From positions 98,316,162-98,380,161 of the forward strand of contig NC_134397.1 of assembly GCF_050003625.1 (NCBI RefSeq): a stretch of DNA of 64,000 nt. The letters run 5' to 3'. The position numbers and the translations under genes were made by a program. Below the pieces are notes generated by a model that was given only the letters and a program-made list of their open reading frames with translations, searched no databases and was not told the origin of the DNA. This document shows, piece after piece, positions 53,209 to 64,000 of the stretch; position 1 is the stretch's first letter; each line of letters begins with the position of its first letter. The DNA comes from Haematobia irritans. Its lineage: Eukaryota; Arthropoda; Insecta; Diptera; Muscidae.

Positions 53209-55847
53209 TTATACCCTCCATCATAGGATGGGGGTATATTAACTTTGTCATTCCGTTTGTAACACATCGAAATATTGCTCTAAGACCCCATAAAGTATAT
53301 ATATTCTGGGTCGTGGTGAAATTCTGAGTCGATCTAAGCATGTCCGTCCGTCCGTCCGTCTGTTGAAATCACGCTAACTTCCGAACGAAACAAGCTATCG
53401 ACTTGAAACTTGGCACAAGTAGTTGCTATCGATGTAGGTCAGATGGTATTGAAAATGGGCCATATCGGTCCACTTTTACGTATAGCCCCCATATAAAGGG
53501 ACCCCCAAATTTGGCTTGTGGAGCCTCTAACAGAAGCATATTTCATCCGATCCGGCTGAAATTTGGTATATGGTGTTGGTATATGGTCTCTAACAACCAT
53601 GCAAAAATTGGTCCACATCGGTCCATAATTATATATAGCCCCCATATAAACCGATCCCCTGATTTGGCTTGCGGAGCCTAAAAGAGAAGCAAATTTCATC
53701 CGATCCGGCTGAAATTTGGTACATGGTGTTGGTATATGGTCTCTAACTACCGTGCAAAAACTGGTTCACATCGGTCCATAATTATATATAGCCCCCATAT
53801 AAACCGATCCCCAGATTTGGCTTGCGGAGCCTCAAAGAGAAGAAAATTTCATCCGATCCGGCTGAAATTTTGTACATGATGTTGGTATATGGTCTCTAAC
53901 AACCACTCAAAAATTGGTCCACATCGGTCTATAATTATATATAGCGTCCATATAAACCGATCCCCAGATTTGGGTTGCGGAGCCTCAAAGAGAAGCAAAT
54001 TTCATCCGATCCGCCTGAAATTTGGTACATGATATTGGTATATGGTCTCTAACAACTATGCAAAAATTGGTCCACATCGGTTCATAATTATATATAGCCC
54101 CCATATAAACCGATCCCCAGATTTGGCTTGCGAAGCCTCAAAGAGAAGCAAATTGCATCCGATCCGGCTGAAATTTGGTACATGGTATTGGTATATGGTC
54201 TCTAACAACCATGCAAAAATTGGTCCATATCGGTCCTTAATTACATATAGCCCCCATATAAACCGATCCCCAGATTTGGCTTGTGGAGCCTCTAAGAGAA
54301 GCGTATTTCATCCGATCCGGCTTAAATTTGGTACATGGTGTTGGTATATGGTCTCTAAGAATCATGCAAAAATTGGTCCACATCGGTCCATAATTATATA
54401 TAGCCCCCATATAAACCGATCCCCAGATTTGGCTTGCGGAGCCTCAAAGAGAAGCAAATTTCATCCGATCCGGCTGAAATTTGGTACATGATGTTGGTAT
54501 ATGGTCTCTAACAACCATGCAAAAATTGGTCCACATCGGCCCATAAGTATATATAGACCCCATATAAACCGATCTCCAGATTTGGCTTGCGAAGCCTCAA
54601 AGAGAAGCAAATTGCATCGGATCCGCCTGAAATTTGGTACATGGTATTGGTATATGGTATCTAACAACCATTCGAAAATTGGTCCACATCGGTCCATAAT
54701 TATATATAGCGTCCATATAAACCGATCCCCAGATTTGGGTTGCGGAGCCTCAAAGAGAAGCAAATTTCATCCGATCCGCCTGAAATTTGGTACATGATAT
54801 TGGTATATGGTCTCTAACAACTATGCAAAAATTGGTCAACATCGGTTCATAATTATATATAGCCCCCATATAAACCGATCCCCAGATTTGGCTTGCGAAG
54901 TTTCCAAGAGAAGCAAATTTCATCCAATCCGGTTGTAATTTGGAACATGGTGTTAGTATATGATCTTTAACAACCGTGCCAGAATTGGTCCATATCGGTC
55001 CATAATTATATATAGCCCCCATATAAAACGTTCTCCAGATTTGACCTCCGGAGCCTCTTGGAGGAGCAAAATTCATCCGATCCGGTGCAAATTAGGAACG
55101 TGGTGTTAGTATATGGTCGCTAACAACCATACCAAAATTGGTCCAATCACACAAAAATTGGTCCATATCGGTTCATAATCATGGTTGCCACTAGAGCCAA
55201 AAATAATCTACCAAAGTTTTATTTCTATAGAAAATTTTGTCAAAATTTTATTTATAGAGAAAATTTTGTTAAAATTTCATAATAAAATTTTCATCATTGT
55301 CAAAATTTTATTTCTATAGAAAATTTTGTCAAAATTTTATTTCTATAGAAAATTTTGTTCAAATTTTATTCGGTTCATAATCATGGTGGCCACTCGAGCC
55401 AAAAATAATCTACCAAGATTTTATTTCTATAGAAAATTTTGTCAAAAGTTTATTCTATAAAAAATTTTGTTAAAATTTTATTTCTATAGAAATTTTTGTC
55501 AAAATTTTCTTTCTATAGAAAATTTTGTCATAATTTTTATTTCTATAGAAAATTTTGTGAAAATTTTATTTCTATAGAAAATTTTGTTAAAATTTTATTT
55601 CTGTAGAAAATTTTGTCAAAATTTTATGTATACTTTGTCGATCTTGTTTGATTTAATATATAGCACGTATGGACTTACATACAATTTAAAAGATGGTGTT
55701 AGGAGGTTTTAATATACCTTGCCATCGTTACCGCAACTTAAGTAATTCGATTCTGGATGGCAGTGTTTAGAAGAAGTTTCTACGCAATCCATGATGGAGG
55801 GTACATAAGCTTCGGCCTGGCCGAACTTACGGCCGTATATACTTGTT
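53209..55847 (-). mobile_element. F1 element copy e, 2.6 kb
   Basis: 3' hairpin module at 53209-53350, about twelve 153-bp units (53460-55080), then a 29-bp repeat array (55200-55630) with a TTTCTATAGAAA core, and the 5' hairpin module to 55847 (CGGCCGTATATACTTGTT). Largest F1 array in the window; adjacent units differ by only a few bases. Confidence 0.88.
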
Positions 55848-56040
55848 ATTGTTAATTTCATTACCTATTCAAACTTAAATATTGATAATAATAGTTGAAT
55901 GATTTATCCATACTTTATTATTTGTAACAATGCATATTTAGTACTAAATTTATAAGATTTGTATCTTGTTGTACTGAAAATCCAAATCAAATAAATAAAT
56001 GAAAAATGAAAAAATGAAAATATAAAGTCTGGCCACAGTA

Positions 56041-57762
56041 CACACAAAAAATTATCACCAAAATTTTTTAAATTAAACACTTCATTGAATTTGGAAACCG
56101 ATTCAATTAATATGTTAATTGATTCAACTAAATATTTAATCAAATCTGAATAAAAACCAATTAAAAAAATTATTGATATTTGTTACGTTTCCAATTAAAA
56201 TATTAATTGATTCAATCAATTAAGAAATAATTTTCAATTACAAACGTGATTAAAAATTTTTGCGTTTCCAATTACACATGTGATTGAAATTGAATAATTT
56301 TGAGCAATGGAAAGAGCGAAAAGAGAACAAAATAATGGGTATTTATTCAACAATGTATGATTGAGAGATCAGTCTGTTGAAGTAACTCGTAACGACCGGT
56401 GGGGTTTTTGTTTTTCGCGTAAATTGAAAAACATGATTGGCGAGACTGTCTGCTGCATTCAAAATGTGTGCATAAATATTTTGAACGCAACAACAAATCA
56501 TAGCAAAAGGTTGAAATAAATAAAGTGTGCAACAACAAATGGCCACGTGGTAAAGGTTCACAGATAAAAATAAGTTTGAGAACCAATAACTTTTGTTGGA
56601 AAACCAATAACAACATTTGTTAATTTTCCTGCAACAAACTAATTTGTACTTTTAATAACCATTATTACAAAAAAGTTGTTAGCATTCGTTACCATCAGAA
56701 GGCAACAAATAATTTGTGTTCTCAATAACATAATTTGTAAGTAATTTGTTGAGCATCCAACAGTACAAAATATTTGTTGTTGATCAGCAGATTTTACATA
56801 CAAATAAAGTTGTTAATATTTATTTGCAGTTATTATTTTGTGTGTTTGAAAAAAATTAATGACAGAACGCATTTGAAATTACCTGTGTTGGTGTTTTGTG
56901 GTATTGTAAAAATGGAAAACACGTTCACGTTACGTTTATTCAAGGTAAGAAATTGTGAAATGTGAATACCGTTTTCCATTGAAGCCTGTTTACATTAAAT
57001 AGACTAAAATAATATATTTTTTATTCATTTCTTTTAGTGACCAATTTTATTTCGTGAAATTGACCAATCAATCCCATCAACTCCATCATTTATCAAATAT
57101 ATAAGAATATGTTTGCAATCAAAAGGTGGGTACCGTATTTATCTTTTAAAATTAGAATTTTTTTCCTAGTTTTCTTAAAACCAAGGCGGTATGGGTTTGT
57201 TGGAAGATTCATGGCATTAAATTGCATTTTTGTTGTACCTGCCTTTTGCAGTTTGAACCCAAGTAGAGAGCAATATATCTGATATATAAACTAATGAGCT
57301 GATAAAACGATCTTTCCTTTGGATTTAAAAATATGTATTTCTCATTTATATTTGTTCTATTTCCAGAATTTGCAAAGTATCATCAATATAATACAAAATA
57401 TTACATTGTTTTCCCATTATTTTTGTTTTTGATTGGTTCAAATTTTAATAGACGATTTCAATGTGTTGACATTTTGGAAAAGAATTAAATTACCGAACTC
57501 CTTAATACACCTCTTTATGTTAAAAGACTACAACTGCAAAAGAAGAGTATAAATCTGCAACCTGGAACTAAGAATTGAACTTGATATTCTATACAAGTAA
57601 TGTTTAACAAAATTAACTTTTAATTCAACAAAATTAAATTCGAATTATTCTGTTTACTTGCAGAAAAACTAATTTAGATTACAGGCTGCTGATTTATTGG
57701 AAATGTAGACGCATCTGCATATTAGAAGGAACATGCTGAAATGGTTATAATGATAAGGAAGA
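56041..57762 (+). mobile_element. E element copy 5, 3' end missing
   Basis: Starts CACACAAAAAATTATCACC after TA (56039-56040), follows E-inner through the splice-like blocks, and stops near 57762 (AAGGAAGACAAGCAAAAAATG) before the right-hand ATTGATT array. Contains a small MITE at 56559-56844. Provides an uninterrupted reference for two nested insertions elsewhere. Confidence 0.75.
56559..56844. mobile_element. MITE, 286 bp, rich in AACAAATTTGTT
   Basis: Ends CACAGATAAAAATAA and, inverted, CACACAAAATAATAA, flanked by TT on both sides. The empty site is visible in E-inner (AAAGGTTTGAAAAAATAT near 5402). Interior full of AACAAAT/ATTTGTT inverted words, no ORF. Confidence 0.7.
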
Positions 57763-58238
57763 CAAGCAAAAAATGTAATCAATATTTCCACCCGCTAGTT
57801 AACACTGTTCACTATGCAGTTACCTTTTAAGGGTCATATAGTTGGTGGGCTATTGATACTAGGAAATTGTAAGCCCATGGAGTCAGGTGAATGACTGACA
57901 TGCTGATGCCATGTTAAGCCATGAACATTACTTTAGGGCTTAAATGGTTAAATATTATTAACACCGGTATTAATGAGGCAAAAGCCTATTGGGGATTTTG
58001 ATTATTTTAAATGACGCCAGACTACAGATCGATCATGTGGAATTATTTATACAATCATTGTCCAAAATATGGAAAATGGAAAAAAATCGAATATGATGAA
58101 TTTAATTTAACAAAATTATTTTTTACACAATTTTTAGGGTTTAAGAATATTTAAAGTATATTTATGGCATTTGATGTAAATAGGGAATAGTAATTTATCA
58201 ATTTTATGGAAATTTATATTAGAAATGAAAATTAAAAA
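57763..58238. other. Unclassified DNA, no gene seen
   Basis: Less repetitive than its surroundings (for example GGCTTAAATGGTTAAATATT, GACGCCAGACTACAGATCG). No ORF of note and no splice pattern that I can defend. Confidence 0.35.
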
Positions 58239-59116
<878 letters not shown>

Positions 59117-60729
59117 AATAATGATTTATTTACACTGAAAAAACAGTGAACTCTTTTCCATTGCAAAATGAACTAAGCTGTAGTAATATTGACCATGATA
59201 TAGCCCTTAAGATTTTTTTCAACTTGTCTCTTAAATTGTAGTTCATCATTCATATAACATTGTATTTTAGTTCATTTTTACAACACCATAAGATTTATAT
59301 ACCCCTACCAAGTTAAGAAGTCAGTATTATTTTGGTTTACTTGCTTATTTTTAGGGAAACCTGATAATAAAAATTAGTTATCACTCTCTTTAAAATCTCG
59401 ACGACGAAACTATTTTTAAATCAATCATTCCACAGTACAGAGAAATTTAATAATTATAGGAACAACAAACCGTTTTACTATTATGAAAATTTTCATACAT
59501 TAAAATTAAACTTTCTTTAAGCAAAAGTAATTTATTATAAAAACTTATGATGAAAGTCCTTAATACAATGTTTTTTGTGAATAAAAATTATGACCACGTG
59601 GAACAAGAAAGTAGTTCATTTGAACTCGCTGTTTGGACATTTTGACTTATCCGTTTTTTATTCATCGTAGGTAAATTTTTCACATATCTTGCTGAAAAAG
59701 AATGGAAGCAATAATGGAAATTGTTAAAAATTAACACCATGTAATAAAATATAATTTTTTAATTCTTTATTTTAGCTTTAGCTGTAACTTACCATATGTG
59801 GGGGCATTTTATCAAATGGTGTAAGGAATTCAACTTTTATTTGGAAAACGTATCTCATAAAAAACTCATAAAACTGAGAAGGATATAATAAAATAAATAT
59901 GCTAGTTGAGAGAAAGCCAAAGTTTTAATATAAAACTTACCAATTCTCTATTAAATTGTACGCTGAGGGGAAATATAAAAAGTTGTCCAAATTTATTTGG
60001 GCTACTCTGAAATTAAATATTTATTTTTTACATTAAATAAAATTATTAAATAGGTTTCCAAAAAATCTAATGAAAAAAAAAAATATTATGCATAAACGCT
60101 GTAAAAGCTTATATTTACGTAAATTTTTGATTAATATCATACGTATAATTTTTTTCGTCCGGTATTCTACAGTTACACAGAAAAAATATTTGTTGTCTTC
60201 AATCACGATCCTATTAATTTTTAATTGTAATGTCTTCAATCACAGAAATGATGGGGGTTACGCTAGTTTTCAATAAAAATATTTGAAAACTTTTTTTATA
60301 ATCAATAATTCCCTATAAGAAATAAATTGTTGTTTTTTTTTTTTTTTTTTGACTTACTTATATCTACTGTAATGCCGCTACACACCGATTGGGTTCTAAT
60401 CTAAATCGGGTAAAACACAAAAAAAAAATAATATTTCCTTGCGGTTCAAAAACACAAAAAATAAATAAATAAAGCTGTCGGAGGTACTTGAAACTGCACT
60501 GAAACTCACCTTACGGCCCATAGAGTATGTACATAAAGTTGGGTCAAAATCGGTGCAGTAGTTCTTGAATTACGGTGCCAATACACAAAAAGCTCAATAT
60601 TGCGCCGTTTGTCGGACGAAATTTAAACTATATAGAAACACTCTTAACGGTCCATAGATCATGTATATCAAAATGGGTCCAGTAGTTTTTAAGTTTATTG
60701 ATAACGAGCACGTCATATTTCTTTATATA
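59117..60729. other. Unclassified AT-rich DNA with G and E fragments
   Basis: A G-type start (CACTGAAAAAACAGTGAACT after TA) is at 59133, but its other end is not found. 60172-60280 has E-like words (TTACACAGAAAAAATATTTG, CTTCAATCACG). 60360-60720 has GGGTCAAAATCGGTGCAGTA-type text that resembles LINE 3' UTRs, unassigned. Small ORFs at 60033-60276 have no motif. Confidence 0.4.
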
Positions 60730-62096
60730 CACACAAAATTTTTTTTTGATTTCAATCATGAAAATCGCAGATTCAATCATTTTTTTAATTGAAATGTCTT
60801 CAATCACGAAAATGATAGTATCAATCACCCATTTTGATTGAAAATCAACACTATTTTCAATTAAAAATTTAATTGACTTTTGTCACGGAATCAATTAATT
60901 GTGTGATTGAATCAATTAAAAACGTGATTGATTTTTAACATAAAATTCAATCACAGTTTTAATTGAATCAATTAAAATTTTAATTAATTTCGCGACAAAA
61001 ATCAATCAACTATTTGATTGATTCAATTAAATAATTAATTGAAATTGGCTATAATTTCAATCAAAAAATTTATATATTGCGCCCCCAAAATCCTATTTAG
61101 TTTTATATGAAATAAAAGAAAATATGTGTTTCTTATAAAACATATTCAATATTTTATTATTTTTTGAATTATGTAATAGACAAATAAATTTGGTTCTTGT
61201 CATTTGTGTGTGTTTGTTCTAACATAACTTACACATACAATTACTATCAATAACAACTAAAGGGTGAAAAAATAAACTATATAAATCATTATCTTCCTTA
61301 TCATAATAACCATGTCAGCATGTTCCTTCTAATATGTAGATGGGTCTAGATTTCCTATAAATCAGCAGCGTGTAAGCTAAATTAGTTTTTCTGAAAGTAA
61401 ACAGAATAATTCGAATTTAATTTTGTTCAATTAAAAGTTAATTTTGCTAAACTGTACCGGCACAGAATATCAAGTTCAATTCTTAGTTCCAGGTTGCAGA
61501 TTTATAATCTTTTTTTGCAGATGTAGCCTTTTAACATAAAAATGTGTATTAAGGAGCTCGGTAATTTAATTTTAGTAACAATTCTTTTCCAAAATTTCCC
61601 CACATTGAAATCGTATATTAAAATTTGAACCAATCAAAGACATAAATAATGGCAAAGCAATGTAATATTTGGTATTATATTGAAAATACTTTGCAAATTC
61701 TAGAAATAGAAAAAAAATATAAATGGAAGATACATATCTCTATTATTTTCGGATATTTTTCATATTTTTAAAAGAAGAACTTTTGTACCATTACATAATT
61801 CAGCTCATTAGTTTATATATCAGATAGATATACTGCTCTCTAAATGGATACAAACTGAGCCAGGTAAAACAAAACTGCAATTTAATGCCAACGCTACTTC
61901 GCAACTTCAAGGTGAATCTTCCAATAAACCCATACCGCTCTTGGTTTTAAGAAAACTAGGAGTGAAAAAAATTTACAATTTTAAAAGTTCAATACAGTAC
62001 CCACCTTTTGATTGCAAACATATTCTTATATATTTGATGGAGCCGATGGGATTGGTTGGTCAATTTCACGAAATAAAATTGAAGAAATGAATAAAA
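60730..62096 (-). mobile_element. E element copy 6, cut by F1-g
   Basis: Right E terminus at 60730 (CACACAAAATTTTTTTTTGA, TA at 60728-60729), the full right-hand ATTGATT array (60740-61070), then the E interior in reverse. At 62096 the E word GAAATGAATAAAA passes directly into the F1 start, showing that F1-g inserted into this E. Confidence 0.8.
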
Positions 62097-64000
62097 ACAA
62101 GTATATACGGCCGTAAGTTCGGCCAGGCCGAAGCTTATGTACCCTCCATCATGGATTGCGTAGAAACTTCTTCTAAACACTGCCATCCAGAATCGAATTA
62201 CTTAAGTTGCGGTAACGCTTGCCGATGGCAAGGTATATTAAAACCTTCTAACACCATCTTTTAAATTGTATGTAAGTCCATACGTGCTATATATTAAATC
62301 AAACAAGATCGACAAAGTATACATAAAATTTTGACAAAATTTTCTACAGAAATAAAATTTTAACAAAATCTTCTATAGAAATAAAATTTTCACAAAATTT
62401 TCTATAGAAATAAAAATTTTGACAAAATTTTCTATAGAAAGAAAATTTTGACAAAAATTTCTACAGAAATAAAATTTTAACAAAATTTTTTATAGAATAA
62501 ACTTTTGACAAAATTTTCTATAGAAATAAAATCTTGGTAGATTATTTTTGGCTCTAGTGGCAACCATGATTATGAACCGATATGGACCAATTTTTGTGTG
62601 ATTGGACCAATTTTGGTATGGTTGTTAGCGACCATATACTAACACCACGTTCCTAATTTGAACCGGATCGGATGGATTTTGCTCCTCCAAGAGGCTCCGG
62701 AGGTCAAATCTGGAGAACGTTTTATATGGGGGCTATATATAATTATGGACCGATATGGACCAATTCTGGCACGGTTTTTAAAGATCATATACTAACACCA
62801 TGTTCCAAATTACAACCGGATTGGATGAAATTTGCTTCTCTTGGAAACTTCGCAAGCCAAATCGGGGGATCGGTTTATATGGGGGCTATATATAATTATG
62901 GACCGATGTGGACGAATTTTTTGGTATGGTTGTTAGAGACCATATACCAACATCATGTACCAAATTTCAGCCGGATCGGATGAAATTTGCTTCTCTTTGA
63001 GGCTCCGCAAGCCAAATCTGGGGATCGGTTTATATGGGGGCTATATATAATTATAGACCGATGTGGACCAATTTTTGCATGATTCTTAGAGACCATATAC
63101 CAACACCATGTACCAAATTTCAGCCGGATCGGATGAAATACGCTTCTCTTAGAGGCTCCACAAGCCAAATCTGGGGATCGGTTTATATGGGGGCTATATA
63201 TAATTAAGGACCGATATGGACCAATTTTTGCATGGTTGTTAGAGACCATATACCAATACCATGTACCAAATTTCAGCCGGATCGGATGCAATTTGCTTCT
63301 CTTTGAGGCTTTGCAAGCCAAATCTGGGGATCGGTTTATATGGGGGCTATATATAATTATGAACCGATGTGGACCAATTTTTGCATAGTTGTTAGAGACC
63401 ATATACCAATATCATGTACCAAATTTAAGGCGGATCGGATGAAATTTGCTTCTCTTTGAGGCTCCGCAACCCAAATCTGGGGATCGGTTTATATGGACGC
63501 TATATATAATTATGGACCGATGTGGACCAATTTTTGAATGGTTGTTAGAGACCATATACCAACAACATGTACAAAATTTCAGACGGATCGGATGAAATTT
63601 TCTTCTCTTTGAGGCTCCGCAAGCCAAATCTGGGGATCGGTTTATATGGGGGCTATATATAATTATGGACCGATGTGAACCAGTTTTTGCACGGCAGTTA
63701 GAGACCATATACCAACACCATGTACCGAATTTCAGCCGGATCGGATGAAATTTGCTTCTCTTTTAGGCTCCGCAAGCCAAATCAGGGGATCGGTTTATAT
63801 GGGGGCTATATATAATTATGGACCGATGTGGACCAATTTTTGCATGGTTGTTAGAGACCATATACCAACACCATATACCAAATTTCAGCCGGATCGGATG
63901 AAATATGCTTCTGTTAGAGGCTCCACAAGCCAAATTTGGGGGTCCCTTTATATGGGGGCTATACGTAAAAGTGGACCGATATGGCCCATTTTCAATACCA
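62097..64000 (+). mobile_element. F1 element copy g, runs off the window
   Basis: Complete 5' hairpin module (GGCCGTAAGTTCGGCC, then TTCGGCCAGGCCGAA), a 29-bp repeat array (62320-62540) and at least eight 153-bp units with exact 153-bp spacing at 63021, 63174, 63327 and 63480. The 3' module is outside the window. Confidence 0.88.

Larger units (their letters stand above)
50601..56038 (+). mobile_element. LINE2: CR1/Jockey-group LINE, 5'-truncated, 3' UTR split by F1-e
   Basis: Starts mid-endonuclease at 50601, contiguous with D6. Coding continues to 53095. The 3' UTR is interrupted at about 53208 by F1-e and appears to resume at 55848, ending with AAATAAATAAATG-type repeats near 56010. No RNase H. 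The clade is not fixed: sequence order and lack of RNase H fit the CR1/Jockey group. Confidence 0.75.

Noticed and set aside
53403..55076. Repetitive ORFs over F1 copies on both strands (also at 779-1396, 7094-7924, 25617-26419, 41586-42565, 62672-63708) as a possible repeat protein
   Set aside because: The 153-bp period divides by three and the unit lacks stops in several frames. Both strands are open, frames are random with respect to element ends, and no start or splice context is shared.
53209..55847. 153-bp and 29-bp arrays as CRISPR
   Set aside because: Direct tandem repeats without unique spacers, in a eukaryotic context.
60628..60828. ORFs encoding IIFVIEDISIKK-type peptides in E ends (also 6754-6975)
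   Set aside because: Translation of the subterminal ATTGATT motif arrays; recurs in every E end in arbitrary frames.

Overview
This 64 kb window is AT-rich, repeat-saturated nuclear DNA from a higher fly. The most specific clue is a relic mariner at 9788-10700 whose left terminus and reading frame match, from memory, Himar1 of the horn fly Haematobia irritans. The other repeats are of types I associate with muscid and other calyptrate flies. Haematobia or a close relative is therefore the best guess. I see no complete host gene. One likely terminal host exon lies on the minus strand at 31593-31772. There is a 100-N assembly gap at 48592-48691.

Almost everything else is mobile DNA inserted into older mobile DNA, so many insertion boundaries and target-site duplications (TSDs) can be read directly. 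I use local family names. F1: minisatellite-bearing elements with a GC-rich 5' hairpin and a 3' hairpin, resembling HINE/mini-me (Helentron-like). F2: a sister family with the same start. E: TA-inserting elements with arrays of ATTGATTCAAT-like motifs at the ends. D: elements rich in AAACATATATGTTT, the long copies carrying a divergent pair of tRNA-like modules. G: short TA-inserting MITEs. I: elements ending in TCCCAGC. There are also three hAT-type MITEs with 8-bp TSDs, two LINE lineages, a BEL/Pao element, a solo LTR and three Tc1/mariner-type transposase relics.

Layout: 1-3675, F1, a MITE and a transposase pseudogene split by a SINE. 3676-18226, one E element (start 4017) that has received another E, an F1, two G MITEs, a Himar1 relic and a full-length LINE; the LINE itself contains a hAT MITE and a further E that holds a D. 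16671-22334, an apparently exact 2832-bp tandem duplication covering the LINE 3' half, the E end and F2. 22330-28649, a D element broken by a 4-kb F1 that itself contains a hAT element and a second D. 28650-32400, poorly classified DNA with the host-exon candidate. 32400-36230, a LINE tail hit by a DD37E mariner, then a 2.4-kb inverted repeat with TA arrays and tRNA-like modules at its centre. 37050-45400, a decayed LINE interrupted by a solo LTR, a TIR element, an E derivative and a BEL/Pao element. 45677-48265, a 2.6-kb AAT array. 48266-56040, a pogo-like MITE (with the gap), a long D, a second LINE of the CR1/Jockey type and a 2.6-kb F1. 56041-64000, more E and F1 copies, the last running off the window.

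Every coding region found is damaged (frameshifts, stops, missing catalytic residues), so no autonomous element here looks active. The value of the window lies in its insertion order, the exact duplications, the microsatellite growth at fixed places in F1, and the D-element tRNA-like pairs.
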